NCBI GenBank assembly: GCA_047971315.1
Contig: JBKDZP010000002.1
Location: 41,098 to 105,097, forward strand
Source of the DNA: JBKDZP01 sp047971315
GTDB taxonomy: Bacteria > Bacillota_I > Bacilli_A > RF39 > UBA660
Direction: 5' to 3'
DNA length: 64,000 nucleotides
Shown: positions 45,781-54,606 of the stretch, piece after piece
Layout of the letters: the number at the start of each line of letters is the position of its first letter
How positions within the stretch are numbered: position 1 is the first letter of the stretch
Program-made: the position numbers and the translations under genes
Notes under the pieces: generated by a model
What the model saw: the letters and a program-made list of their open reading frames with translations, nothing else
Told to the model about the DNA's origin: nothing
Database searches by the model: none

Positions 45781-48015
45781 ATGGCAAAAAGTAAAAAAAG
45801 AAAAGAAATAAAAAAAGAATCTAATGGTTTTAAATTAGAACTAGTTGGATTACTTCTAGTAATAATATCATTGATTGGATTTATTCCAAATACTGGAGTA
45901 GTTGGAAACTTTATTAGTAATTTTTCAATGTTTATGGTCGGAACATGGTATAATTTATTTTTATTTGCCATAATGGTAGTAGGATTATATATGATGATAA
46001 AAAGAGATAAACCAGATTTTTTTACATCCAAATTAGTAGGAGTATATGTTTTTATAATAGGTATTTTGCTATTGTCACATGTAAATTATATTCAAGATAC
46101 AAATTTAGAAGGCTTTGATATTGTAACAGAAACTGTAAATAATTTTATGGTATCATCATCAAGTAAGATGAATTTAGGTGGTGGAATATTAGGTGCCATG
46201 TTTTCATCCTTGTTTGTATACTTATTTGATTTAAATGGGACAATAATAACTACTTGGGCATTACTTATTTGTGGAATTATAATGTTTACTGGAGTTTCAA
46301 TTTACGATGTAATTAAAAAAATGACTTCTAGAGTTAGTGAAAATTTTAAAAAAGATAGAGTAAATGACACAAAAAAACATATTAAAAAGGCAGAAGAAAA
46401 ATTTGAAAATGATAATAAAATAGTTATTAATTCAGTTGAAGAATTGATTCATATAAATGAAGAAAAACATGAAAAACCAAACATTATAAAAGAGGAAAAA
46501 GAAGAAAAACATGAAAAAATAGAAAAAAATGAAATTACAGATAAATTTATAGAAGATACTAAAGGTTATAATTATCCACCACTTTCACTTTTAAGTAAAC
46601 CACCAAAAAATAAAAATGGAGAAAACAGAGATGCAATAAATAAAAATGTAAGTGTTCTACAAACTGTTTTCCATGATTTTGGGTTAGAAGGAAAAGTTGT
46701 GGCAATTAATCCTGGACCAACTGTTACACAATATGAAATGGAAATAAAATCAGGAACAAAAGTTAGCAAAGTTTTAAGTATAAATAAAGAAATTGCATTA
46801 GCTTTAGCTGCTAAAGATGTTCGTATACAAGCACCAATTCCAGGTAAATCTACAATTGGAATTGAAATTCCAAACTTAGTAACAGAAATGGTAACAGTAA
46901 GAGAAATTCTTGAAACAGTGCCAAAATCGATGGATGAATCTAAGCTACTTGTAACATTAGGTAAAAACATAATGGGAAAACCAATATATTGTGAAATAAA
47001 TAAAACACCACACTTATTAGTAGCGGGATCAACAGGAAGCGGAAAATCAGTATGTATAAATAGTATAATAGTGTCAATATTAATGCGAGCTAAACCAGAT
47101 GAAGTAAAATTAGTACTAGTTGATCCTAAAAAAGTTGAACTATCAATGTACAATGGAGTACCACATTTACTAACTCCAGTTGTAACTGAACCTAAAAAAG
47201 CAAATATTGCTTTGAAAAAAATGGTTGTTGAAATGGAAAATCGTTATGAAATGTTTAGTAATACTGGTACAAAAAATATAGCTGGTTACAATGCTTATGT
47301 TGAAAAGAAAAATGAAAATTTAGGTGATGGTGACAAAATAAGAAAACTTCCATTCATCGTAATAATTATTGATGAACTTGCAGATTTAATGTTAGTTGCT
47401 GCAAAAGAAGTAGAAGACTCAATTATGCGTATAACTCAAATGGCTAGAGCAGCTGGAATACACCTTATAGTTGCTACACAAAGACCAAGTACTGATGTAA
47501 TTACAGGGGTAGTAAAAGCAAATATACCATGTCGTATTTCATTTGCTGTAACAAACGGAATTGATTCTAGAACAATACTTGATGCAACTGGAGCAGAAAA
47601 ACTTTTGGGAAAAGGAGATATGTTATTTTTACCTCAAGGTGAAAATACAGCCATTCGTATTCAAGGGACATTCTTAAGTGATGATGAAATAAAAGCGGTC
47701 GCAGATCATACAATAAAACAACAAATTGCTAAATATGATGAAACATTTCTAATGGATGAAGAAGAAATAGGTGCTACAACAATGGTTAACTCAAATGATG
47801 ATGATTATGAAGAGCCTTTATATAATGAAATTGTTGAATTTGTAGTAACTCAAGGAAAAGCAAGTGCATCACTTTTACAAAGAAGATTTCGTCTTGGATA
47901 TAATAGAGCTGCTAGATGTATCGATTTATTGGAAGAACGAGGAATTGTTGGTCCTAATAATGGTTCTAAACCAAGAGAAGTATTAGTAAAATTAGGAAAA
48001 GAAGATGATGAATAA
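45781..48015 (+). CDS. FtsK/SpoIIIE-type DNA translocase
   Basis: The 744-residue protein has four N-terminal membrane helices (about 20-190), a charged linker (about 195-260), and the motor: the FtsK alpha/beta region with GPTVTQYEMEIKSGTKVSKV, Walker A GSTGSGKSV near 416, Walker B FIVIIIDELADLM, and the C-terminal winged-helix gamma domain (YNEIVEFVVTQGKASASLLQRRFRLGYNRAARCIDLLEERGIVG) that reads KOPS/SRS. It pumps DNA at the division or spore septum. In a spore-former it could serve as SpoIIIE; sequence alone does not separate FtsK from SpoIIIE. Confidence 0.95.
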   Translation: MAKSKKRKEIKKESNGFKLELVGLLLVIISLIGFIPNTGVVGNFISNFSMFMVGTWYNLFLFAIMVVGLYMMIKRDKPDFFTSKLVGVYVFIIGILLLSHVNYIQDTNLEGFDIVTETVNNFMVSSSSKMNLGGGILGAMFSSLFVYLFDLNGTIITTWALLICGIIMFTGVSIYDVIKKMTSRVSENFKKDRVNDTKKHIKKAEEKFENDNKIVINSVEELIHINEEKHEKPNIIKEEKEEKHEKIEKNEITDKFIEDTKGYNYPPLSLLSKPPKNKNGENRDAINKNVSVLQTVFHDFGLEGKVVAINPGPTVTQYEMEIKSGTKVSKVLSINKEIALALAAKDVRIQAPIPGKSTIGIEIPNLVTEMVTVREILETVPKSMDESKLLVTLGKNIMGKPIYCEINKTPHLLVAGSTGSGKSVCINSIIVSILMRAKPDEVKLVLVDPKKVELSMYNGVPHLLTPVVTEPKKANIALKKMVVEMENRYEMFSNTGTKNIAGYNAYVEKKNENLGDGDKIRKLPFIVIIIDELADLMLVAAKEVEDSIMRITQMARAAGIHLIVATQRPSTDVITGVVKANIPCRISFAVTNGIDSRTILDATGAEKLLGKGDMLFLPQGENTAIRIQGTFLSDDEIKAVADHTIKQQIAKYDETFLMDEEEIGATTMVNSNDDDYEEPLYNEIVEFVVTQGKASASLLQRRFRLGYNRAARCIDLLEERGIVGPNNGSKPREVLVKLGKEDDE

Positions 48016-48078
48016 TTATCTTCTTTATAAATTATTTAAAAAAATTAAAAAAAATATATAAAATTATTTATTTTGTGT

Positions 48079-48115
48079 TATACTATATATAGTAAAGTCT
48101 AGTCTCACTAGACTT
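48079..48115 (+). promoter_or_regulatory. extended -10 promoter and 5'-leader hairpin of the coiled-coil operon
   Basis: TATACT at 48079-48084 is preceded by TGT. The leader then forms a perfect eight-base hairpin (AAGTCTAG/CTAGACTT, 48095-48115) that has no T tract, followed by AGGGGTAAAAG. The hairpin sits at or just after the transcript start and may stabilise the mRNA. Confidence 0.5.
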
Positions 48116-48147
48116 CAGGGGTAAAAGAATAAAAAGGAGATGTTTTT

Positions 48148-49002
48148 ATGACAGAAAAAATGACAAATGAAAAAAAATTAGAAAATATTGAAAATAATAT
48201 GGAAAAAGATGAAATAATTGATTTTGAAGAAACAAAAGAATCAAGTATAGAATCAAAAAATAAAGAAATAGAACAATTACTAGATTCAGTTAGTAATGCT
48301 ACAAACTTTAATAGTGAAACAGTTAAACCTACAATAAAAGAAACAATAGAAGGTAACACATCTAATTTTGATTCAATGTTTAACAGTTTATCAAATGATG
48401 TAGCTGGAGCAAATAATTTTATTTCAAATTTAATTGAACAAAAAAAATCAATTAATTTAAATGAAGCTTATTTAAAAGAAGAAAATGAAAAATTATTAAA
48501 AGAAAGAAAAGAATTTGATAAATTTGTAGAAACTCAAAAAAATAATATTGAACTTGAAAAACAAAAGTTAGATGAATATGAAAAAAATCAAAGAATAAGA
48601 CTACAAAATGATGAAGTTCAATTTAATGCAGAAGTAGAAGCTACAAGAAAAGAATTTGAATTACAACAAAAATCAATTATACTAGCAACAGAAAAATTAG
48701 ATAATGAAAAAGAACAATTTGAACGATATAAGGAAATTGAGGAAGAAAAAATTGGACATGATAAAGAAAGCATAATTGAAGAAAAATCACAATTCAAAAA
48801 AGAAAAAGAAAATTCTTTATTATCAATCAAAAATGCTCAACAAGAATTAAAAGAAAAACAACAACAATTTGAAAAATATAAAGAATTAGAAGAAAAAAAA
48901 TTAGAATTAGAAAGTCAAAATCTATCTCAAAGTTGTGCTCGTTTCAAAGAATTAGTTACTCAATTTAATTCTGGGTTTCAACAAATTCCAGGTAAAGAAT
49001 AA
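48148..49002 (+). CDS. coiled-coil protein A, unknown function
   Basis: The 284-residue protein has an acidic N-terminal third and a continuous predicted coiled coil from about 110 to 260. The C-terminal block FKELVTQFNSGFQQI is shared with the next gene's FNELVSNFTSGMDKI, so the two are paralogues at least there. Highly charged, no membrane segment. The start has AAAAGGAGATG. I do not recognise the family. The TAATG overlap with the next gene indicates coupling. Confidence 0.75.
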   Translation: MTEKMTNEKKLENIENNMEKDEIIDFEETKESSIESKNKEIEQLLDSVSNATNFNSETVKPTIKETIEGNTSNFDSMFNSLSNDVAGANNFISNLIEQKKSINLNEAYLKEENEKLLKERKEFDKFVETQKNNIELEKQKLDEYEKNQRIRLQNDEVQFNAEVEATRKEFELQQKSIILATEKLDNEKEQFERYKEIEEEKIGHDKESIIEEKSQFKKEKENSLLSIKNAQQELKEKQQQFEKYKELEEKKLELESQNLSQSCARFKELVTQFNSGFQQIPGKE

Positions 49003-49802
49003 TGACTTTTATTAATGACTTAAATATCGAAAATGAATTATCAGATATTGAATTAGAAATTAATCCAATAACTGGGGTGGACGATATTGACCAAAATGAT
49101 ACTGCTATAAGCGTATCAGATTTAAATATGGACACAATTAAAGACTCAGATTTTGATTTTAATATGAATGAAACAACAGAAGATGATTTAAATTTTAATA
49201 TTGATGAAGATATTAATAATGAAACTAAAAAATCAGACCTTGAATTTAATCTTGAAGAAAATGTAGAAAGTAAAAATTCAAAAGTTGAGATGACTGATAT
49301 TAAAAACTTTTTTGATATTGCTAATGAAAACATAAAAACAGCAACTGATATATTTAATAAAAGTGTTGATATGAAAAAGAAACTAACTGAAAAGACAAAA
49401 GAAGTAGAAACCTTAAGAAGAGAACATGAAATAAAAACAGAAGAAGAAATGGCTAAAGTTAGAGACTATAAAGAAGAAGTTTACAATAAATTAAAAGAAA
49501 AGAAAAGTGAAGTTGAAAGACAAATATCAAGTTTAAAAAATGATAAAGCTAATTTTGAAGAATATAAAACAAAAGAATTAGAAAAACTAGAAAATGAAAA
49601 AAAGGACCAACAAGAATTTTTCGATAAAAAAGAAATAGAAATAAATACTTTAAAAATTAAATTGGAACAAGAAAAAACAAAAGTAGAAGAAGAACGTTTA
49701 AAATATGAACAAAATGAAAAAGATTTAGAAACTAACTTGAAAAAATTTAATGAATTAGTAAGTAACTTTACTTCAGGAATGGATAAAATAAATGAAGAAT
49801 AA
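49002..49802 (+). CDS. coiled-coil protein B, unknown function, paralogue of A
   Basis: The 266-residue protein has an acidic Asp/Asn-rich N-terminal 95 residues, a coiled coil from about 105 to 245 and the C-terminal FNELVSNFTSGMDKI block. The same architecture as protein A and the coupled start suggest they form a hetero-oligomer. They lie between ftsK/spoIIIE and a phosphoesterase. Cytoskeletal or scaffold function is speculation from shape only. Confidence 0.75.
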   Translation: MTFINDLNIENELSDIELEINPITGVDDIDQNDTAISVSDLNMDTIKDSDFDFNMNETTEDDLNFNIDEDINNETKKSDLEFNLEENVESKNSKVEMTDIKNFFDIANENIKTATDIFNKSVDMKKKLTEKTKEVETLRREHEIKTEEEMAKVRDYKEEVYNKLKEKKSEVERQISSLKNDKANFEEYKTKELEKLENEKKDQQEFFDKKEIEINTLKIKLEQEKTKVEEERLKYEQNEKDLETNLKKFNELVSNFTSGMDKINEE

Positions 49803-49842
49803 TCAAAAGTAATTGGTTATTTTTTTTAAAAGGAGACTATAG

Positions 49843-50694
49843 ATGTTAGATATAAAAAATTATAAATTAAATACTAATTATAAAAAGAAAATTGCTCTAA
49901 TTTCAGATATTCATTTTAGTAGTAATTATAAGAAATTAATATTAGATAAAATAATTAAGAATTTAATCCAAAACAATCCTGATTATATATGTATCCCTGG
50001 TGACATAATAGATCAAACACTTGAATTAAACGATATTAATAAAAAATATTTGTTGGAATTTTTTAAGACTTTAGGACAAATTGGAATAGTAATTATATCA
50101 CTGGGTAATCATGATGTATCAAATTATCAAAAAGGTAATTATCAAAATAAATATGATAAAGAATGGTTTATGAAACTAAATACAATAGAAAATGTCCACT
50201 TTTTAGATAATAATTCTTTTATTTCAGAAGAATTCTGTTTTTTAGGATTGACATTAAGTTTTGATTACTATTATAAAAGTCCTCATGAAGATATAAATTC
50301 ATTTATAAATAGTATAAATGATGATATTTACCCTAATCTAAGAACAAATAAATTTAATATAATGTTATGCCATTCCCCATATGTTGTATTAGAAGATATT
50401 GTATTAGAAAAAGTAAAAATAATATCTAAAATGGATTTAATACTATCAGGTCATATGCACAATGGAGTAATGTTACCATTAATGAATCGTTTAAAAGGAA
50501 GTAGAGGATTAGTTGGACCATTTATGAAACTACTACCTAAAAATGCTAGAGGAATGGTTATTAAAAAATTAAATGATAAAGAAATTAAACTAATAATAAG
50601 TGGTGGAATTATAACATTTTCAAACATAGCTCCATCATTTTATAAATTATTTAATGGATTATTTTTATCTAGCATTGAATATATTGACTTATAA
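49843..50694 (+). CDS. metallophosphoesterase (YkuE/calcineurin-like)
   Basis: The 283-residue protein has the binuclear metal motifs in order: DIHF near 22, GDIID near 52, GNHD near 90, CHSP near 183 and SGHMHNG near 205. No signal peptide or membrane anchor is seen. Related YkuE proteins act at the envelope; the substrate is unknown. The start has AAAAGGAGACTATAG. It ends just before secE. Confidence 0.9.
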   Translation: MLDIKNYKLNTNYKKKIALISDIHFSSNYKKLILDKIIKNLIQNNPDYICIPGDIIDQTLELNDINKKYLLEFFKTLGQIGIVIISLGNHDVSNYQKGNYQNKYDKEWFMKLNTIENVHFLDNNSFISEEFCFLGLTLSFDYYYKSPHEDINSFINSINDDIYPNLRTNKFNIMLCHSPYVVLEDIVLEKVKIISKMDLILSGHMHNGVMLPLMNRLKGSRGLVGPFMKLLPKNARGMVIKKLNDKEIKLIISGGIITFSNIAPSFYKLFNGLFLSSIEYIDL

Positions 50695-50761
50695 ATAACA
50701 ATGTGGTATTATTTAAATAACACAGGAAAGTGTTTTTTATTTGAAAAAAAGAGGTGTAATA

Positions 50762-50941
50762 ATGAAAGATTTAGGAAAATTTATCTTTGGTGTTAAAAAA
50801 GAAATGGGCATTGTAAGATGGCCAACGAAAAAAGAAATGATAACATACTCAACAGCTACTGTTGCATTTATAATAGTATTCGCAATTTTCTTTAGTAGTG
50901 TTGATTTAATTTTAGCAGGAATAAAAACGGTGGTGAAATAA
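50762..50941 (+). CDS. secE: preprotein translocase subunit SecE
   Basis: A 59-residue protein with the SecE pattern, ...KEMGIVRWPTKKEMITYSTATVAF..., and one C-terminal transmembrane helix. SecE clamps the SecY channel. I start at ATG 50762 after AGAGGTG; a longer frame from TTG 50741 lacks a ribosome binding site. It overlaps nusG by one base (TAATG). rpmG (L33), often upstream, is absent. Confidence 0.93.
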   Translation: MKDLGKFIFGVKKEMGIVRWPTKKEMITYSTATVAFIIVFAIFFSSVDLILAGIKTVVK

Positions 50942-51477
50942 TGCAAAAAGAATGGTATGTAGTAAATACTTATTCAGGACATGAGAATAAAGTAAAAGAA
51001 AAGCTAGAAATGCGTGCTAGTACAATGGATATGGAAGATTTTATATTTAGAGTTGTAGTACCAGAACATTTAGAAGTAGAAGAAAAAGATGGAATATCTA
51101 AAGAAAAAATTAAAAAAACATTTCCAGGATATATTTTAGTAGAGATGATAATGAACGATGAAGCTTGGTTTATTGTTCGTAATACTCCAGGGGTTACAGG
51201 ATTTATTGGATCATCTGGTAAAGGAGCAAAACCATTTCCGTTAACTCCAGCAGAAGTTGATAAAATCTTAGGTAGTATGGGAATGACTCGTCTTGAAATT
51301 GGAAATTCTATTAAAGTAGATGATGTTGTAACTGTAATAGATGGACCATTTGCTAATATGATGGGTAAGGTTAAAAATATAAATACTGAAAATCAAAAAA
51401 TTGAAGTTTTACTTGATTTATTTGGACAAGAAACAACTGTTGAATTAAATTTAAATGAAATCAAAATAGGATTTTAA
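50941..51477 (+). CDS. nusG: transcription elongation/termination factor NusG
   Basis: NusG binds RNA polymerase across the cleft and affects elongation and coupling. The 178-residue protein has the NGN domain (KEWYVVNTYSGHENKVKEKL, FPGYILVEM) and a KOW domain (DDVVTVIDGPFANMMGKV). The position after secE is conserved; the gene after it is not the expected rplK. Confidence 0.97.
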   Translation: MQKEWYVVNTYSGHENKVKEKLEMRASTMDMEDFIFRVVVPEHLEVEEKDGISKEKIKKTFPGYILVEMIMNDEAWFIVRNTPGVTGFIGSSGKGAKPFPLTPAEVDKILGSMGMTRLEIGNSIKVDDVVTVIDGPFANMMGKVKNINTENQKIEVLLDLFGQETTVELNLNEIKIGF

Positions 51478-51497
51478 GTTTTAAAAGGTGAATTTAT

Positions 51498-52124
51498 ATG
51501 GATAAGAAAATTGAAGAAATAATGGTTGAAAATAGTCTACAAAAAGTTTTGGACTCAAAAATTGAACAAGAATTAATTATACAAAAATTAAAATTAGAAA
51601 AAGAAGAAGCTTTAACAAACTGGATTAATACAGGAAACAAATCAAGTATTGATATTGAAGATGAAATGTATAGAAAGATAAAATTAGATATTTCAAAAAA
51701 AACATTAAATCCTAAAATTGGAAACTTAATTCAGAATATTGTTAATACCATAAATTCTGAATTTAATGAAATGTATTGGCAAAATCCAGATGAGTATCAA
51801 TATCCAATTACAATAGAATATGTTAATCCTGAAAATGAAATTAAAAATGAAGTTCCAGTTATAGAATTTTATTTAGAACATATATTGAATATGAATGATA
51901 ATAAAAAAATACAAGAATTTCTTGATTATAAAAACTTTAATGTTAATAATAGAAATATTTTAACAGAAGCAAATGTTAAAGTAATACTTTCAAACTATAT
52001 TCCAAAAATAAAAGAAACTTCTAATTCGAATGAACATGCAAATATTTTTAGACCAACTGAAGAAAAAATAACAATATTTACAACATTTAAAAATATTGAA
52101 ATCCAAAAAGATAGAAAAAAATAA
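51498..52124 (+). CDS. unknown protein inserted between nusG and rplK
   Basis: The 208-residue soluble protein has a helical N-terminal part (residues 1-75, Lys/Glu-rich) and a mixed C-terminal part (YPITIEYVNPENEIKNEVPVIEF). I do not recognise it. The start has AAAAGGTGAATTT. It is co-directional and follows nusG by 20 bases; a promoter for rplK begins right after its stop. It breaks an otherwise very conserved gene order. Confidence 0.7.
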   Translation: MDKKIEEIMVENSLQKVLDSKIEQELIIQKLKLEKEEALTNWINTGNKSSIDIEDEMYRKIKLDISKKTLNPKIGNLIQNIVNTINSEFNEMYWQNPDEYQYPITIEYVNPENEIKNEVPVIEFYLEHILNMNDNKKIQEFLDYKNFNVNNRNILTEANVKVILSNYIPKIKETSNSNEHANIFRPTEEKITIFTTFKNIEIQKDRKK

Positions 52125-52142
52125 GATAAAACCGTAAATTTA

Positions 52143-52171
52143 TTTACATTTTACAATAATTATGATATTAT
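52143..52171 (+). promoter_or_regulatory. promoter of the rplK-rplA operon
   Basis: TTTACA (52143-52148), a 17-base spacer and TATTAT (52166-52171), with an extended TGA before the -10. The leader between here and rplK is about 100 bases. Confidence 0.65.
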
Positions 52172-52207
52172 TAGTTCGCTATATTATTTATTTGATATAG
52201 ATTTGAA

Positions 52208-52250
52208 AGTGGGAGATTGATTTATAAGCGGATTAATCATTTGAACCACT
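52208..52250 (+). promoter_or_regulatory. L1-binding-type leader before rplK
   Basis: The element AGTGGGAG...AACCACT (stem AGTGG/CCACT) shares GTGGGAG and AACCAC with a second copy before rplA (52734-52776). Ribosomal protein L1 represses its own operon by binding an mRNA mimic of its 23S rRNA site; this element has that layout. The binding is inferred. Confidence 0.45.
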
Positions 52251-52280
52251 CGCGAAAAAAAATTATAGGAGGTGTTTTTC

Positions 52281-52706
52281 GTGGCAAAAAGAATCACTAA
52301 AAAAGTTAAATTAGCAATTAATGCAGGAAAAGCAACACCAGCTCCACCAGTTGGAACAGTGTTAGGACCTACAGGAATTAATTTACAAGAATTTGTTACA
52401 AAATATAATGATGCAACGAAGGATAGAATTGGAGATATTCTACCAGTTGAAATAACAATTTATGATGATAGAACATTTGAATTTGTAATAAAAACTCCAC
52501 CAACTTCATTTTTAATTAAAAAGTTAAGTGGAATTAAAAAAGGATCTATTAAAGGATCTAAAGAAATAGTTGGTAAATTAACTGAAGCACAATTACAAGA
52601 AATTGCTGAAATAAAATTACCAGATTTAAATGCTTATAATGTTGAAGAAGCTGTTAAAATAATAGCTGGAACAGCAAAAAATATGGGCGTAGAAATAGAA
52701 AAATAA
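52281..52706 (+). CDS. rplK: ribosomal protein L11
   Basis: L11 shapes the GTPase centre of the 50S subunit and is needed for the stringent response. The 141-residue protein is the standard length: KLAINAGKATPAPPVGTVLGPTGINLQEF at the start and a C-terminal ...EAVKIIAGTAKNMG. The start is GTG 52281 with AGGAGGTG seven bases before; the upstream in-frame GTG 52272 overlaps the ribosome binding site. Confidence 0.98.
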   Translation: MAKRITKKVKLAINAGKATPAPPVGTVLGPTGINLQEFVTKYNDATKDRIGDILPVEITIYDDRTFEFVIKTPPTSFLIKKLSGIKKGSIKGSKEIVGKLTEAQLQEIAEIKLPDLNAYNVEEAVKIIAGTAKNMGVEIEK

Positions 52707-52733
52707 TTTTAAAATCATATAGGTATATAAACC

Positions 52734-52776
52734 TATGTGGGAGGAAAACAAAAAAACAAATCCGCATAACCACATA
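52734..52776 (+). promoter_or_regulatory. L1-binding-type leader before rplA
   Basis: TATGTGG at 52734-52740 pairs with CCACATA at 52770-52776. The segment includes GTGGGAG and CCGCATAACCAC and ends one base before the AAGGAGG ribosome binding site of rplA, so folding would hide it. A hairpin ATAGGT/ACCTAT overlaps its left side. Feedback repression by L1 is inferred. Confidence 0.5.
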
Positions 52777-52789
52777 AGGAGGTAAAATA

Positions 52790-53485
52790 ATGAAAAAAGG
52801 TAAAAAGTATTTAGAAGCTTCTCAAAAAGTAGAAAAAGGAAAACTTTATACTAGAGAAGAAGCTATACAATTAGTTAAAGAAACAACTGTAACTAATTTT
52901 GATTCTTCAGTTGAACTTGCATTACGTCTTAACTTAGATACAAAAAAAGCTGATCAACAATTAAGAGGAGCAATCGTTCTTCCTAATGGAACAGGTAAAA
53001 CTAAAAAAGTATTAGTATTAGCAAGAGGAGAAGCTGCAAAAGCCGCAATTGCTGCTGGAGCTGATTTTGTTGGCGAAATGGACATGATTGAAAAAATTGA
53101 AAAAGAAAATTGGTTCGATTTTGATACAATGATTGCAACTCCAGATATGATGCCAGCATTAGGAAAAATTGGGAAACTTTTAGGACCTAAAGGCTTAATG
53201 CCAAATCCTAAAACAGGTACAGTAACAATGGATACTAAAACAGCAGTAGAAGAAGTAAAAAAAGGACGTGTTGAATATCGTACAGATAGCTATGGTAATT
53301 TACATGTACTAATTGGTAAAACTTCATTTGATACTGAAAAATTAATTGAAAATTTAAATACGTTTGTATCATTAGTTATTAAAACTAAGCCAGCTGTAGT
53401 TAAGGGAAAATACATTTTAAATGTAGCAGTTTCATCAACTATGGGACCTGGAATTAAAATAGATACAAATTGCTTTGACAATTAA
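52790..53485 (+). CDS. rplA: ribosomal protein L1
   Basis: L1 forms the mobile L1 stalk at the E site. The 231-residue protein has the usual motifs: KAD.QLRGAIVLPNGTGK, GADFVG, LGKLLGPKGLMPNPKTGT. The last codons contain the -35 of the promoter for the next operon. Regulation: L1-type leader upstream (see above). Confidence 0.98.
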   Translation: MKKGKKYLEASQKVEKGKLYTREEAIQLVKETTVTNFDSSVELALRLNLDTKKADQQLRGAIVLPNGTGKTKKVLVLARGEAAKAAIAAGADFVGEMDMIEKIEKENWFDFDTMIATPDMMPALGKIGKLLGPKGLMPNPKTGTVTMDTKTAVEEVKKGRVEYRTDSYGNLHVLIGKTSFDTEKLIENLNTFVSLVIKTKPAVVKGKYILNVAVSSTMGPGIKIDTNCFDN

Positions 53486-53503
53486 TTATAAGTATGTTAT
53501 AAT
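53475..53503 (+). promoter_or_regulatory. promoter of rplJ-rplL inside the end of rplA
   Basis: A perfect -35 TTGACA (53475-53480), a 17-base spacer and a perfect -10 TATAAT (53498-53503). The -35 lies over the last codons of rplA. Confidence 0.85.
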
Positions 53504-53509
53504 TTGATT

Positions 53510-53640
53510 GTTCAAAAAATCATATATATGTACCGTAGACAGTAGGGGCAAAAAGCTTAATATCCTACCGAGGAACTTGAATTTATTTGAGTCTTTCGGT
53601 CTTACTGTATAGTAGGACCTTTTATACGGACATTAAAAAA
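53510..53640 (+). ncRNA. L10 leader (rplJ-rplL autoregulatory mRNA leader)
   Basis: The leader contains GTAGACAGTAGGGGCA, TCCTACCGAGGAACTTGAA and GGTCTTACTGTATAGTAGGACC-type pairing before rplJ, the arrangement of the L10(L12)4-binding leader of Bacillota. L10-L12 complexes bind it and lower their own expression. It runs from just after the promoter to the rplJ ribosome binding site. Confidence 0.75.
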
Positions 53641-53656
53641 GAATTGGAGGTGCAAT

Positions 53657-54142
53657 ATGGCAAATAAAAAAATAATTGAAGGTAAAAGTCAAGTAGTAAG
53701 TGAAATCGAAGCTAAGATTAAAGATTCAGCTAGTGTTGTTTTATTTGAATATCGTAATTTGACTGTTTCAGAAACTGATGAACTTAGAAAAGAATTACGT
53801 AAAATAGATTCAGAATTCAAAATATATAAAAATACTTTAACAAAAAGAGCATTAGAAAACTTAAATATTAACTTAGACGAACACATGAATGGACCTAAGG
53901 CAATCGCTTTTGGTAAAGATGTAATCGCACCAATCAAAGCATTGAGTGAATTTTCAAAAGCCCATAAGGCATTAGAAGTAAAAGTAGGTATCGTAGATGG
54001 AGCAGTAGCAGATAGTAATATGTTAAGTTCACTAGCAGCTATCCCATCAAGAGAAGGATTACTTACAATGCTTGCTGGTGGTTTAATTGGAGTAGTAAGA
54101 GATTTATCAATTTGTTTAGACTTATATAGTCAAGAAAAATAA
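53657..54142 (+). CDS. rplJ: ribosomal protein L10
   Basis: L10 anchors the L12 dimers to the ribosome. The 161-residue protein starts with the family's KKIIEGKSQVVSEIEAKIKDS, has VLFEYRNLTVSETDELRKELRK and FKIYKNTLTKRAL, and ends in the L12-binding helix. Start: TTGGAGGTGCAAT. Regulated by the upstream leader. Confidence 0.97.
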   Translation: MANKKIIEGKSQVVSEIEAKIKDSASVVLFEYRNLTVSETDELRKELRKIDSEFKIYKNTLTKRALENLNINLDEHMNGPKAIAFGKDVIAPIKALSEFSKAHKALEVKVGIVDGAVADSNMLSSLAAIPSREGLLTMLAGGLIGVVRDLSICLDLYSQEK

Positions 54143-54165
54143 TTAAAAATGAGGAGGAAAATAAA

Positions 54166-54534
54166 ATGGCAAAATTTACAAAAGAAGAATTTATTAATGG
54201 ATTAAAAGAAATGACTATTCTTGAAGTTAAAGAATTAGTTGACGCAATGAAAGAAGAATTTGGTGTTGATCCAAGTGCTGTTGCAGTAGCAGCAGCACCA
54301 GTTACTGGAGCAACTGAAGAAGGACCAAGCACATATGATGTAGTATTAGCAAGTGCTGGACCAAACAAAATCGCAGTTATTAAATTAGTTCGTGAAATCA
54401 CAGGATTAGGATTAAAAGAAGCTAAAGAAATAGCTGATAACGGTGGAGTTGTTAAAGATGGTGTTTCTACTGAAGAAGCAAATGATTTAAAAGCTAAATT
54501 TGAAGAAGCTGGAGCTTCAATCGAATTAAAATAA
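54166..54534 (+). CDS. rplL: ribosomal protein L7/L12
   Basis: L12 is the multicopy stalk protein that recruits translation GTPases. The 122-residue protein has an N-terminal dimer domain, a short Ala-rich hinge (AVAVAAAPVTGA) and the C-terminal domain (NKIAVIKLVREITGLGLKEAKEIAD). Start: ATGAGGAGGAAAATAAA. A hairpin terminator or attenuator follows. Confidence 0.98.
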   Translation: MAKFTKEEFINGLKEMTILEVKELVDAMKEEFGVDPSAVAVAAAPVTGATEEGPSTYDVVLASAGPNKIAVIKLVREITGLGLKEAKEIADNGGVVKDGVSTEEANDLKAKFEEAGASIELK

Positions 54535-54550
54535 TTTAAATTTAATACTT

Positions 54551-54580
54551 GAGCCTATACTAAAAACAGTATGGGCTTTA
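54551..54580 (+). terminator. terminator/attenuator after rplL
   Basis: The stem GCCTATAC/GTATGGGC (one G-U) is followed by only TTT, so read-through into the methyltransferase gene is likely. Confidence 0.55.
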
Positions 54581-54606
54581 AGTGTATCTAAAGAGAGGTA
54601 CTAAAA

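Noticed and set aside
46572..47153. 193-codon minus-strand ORF inside ftsK/spoIIIE
   Set aside because: It is antisense to a strongly conserved motor domain and shows no start signal.
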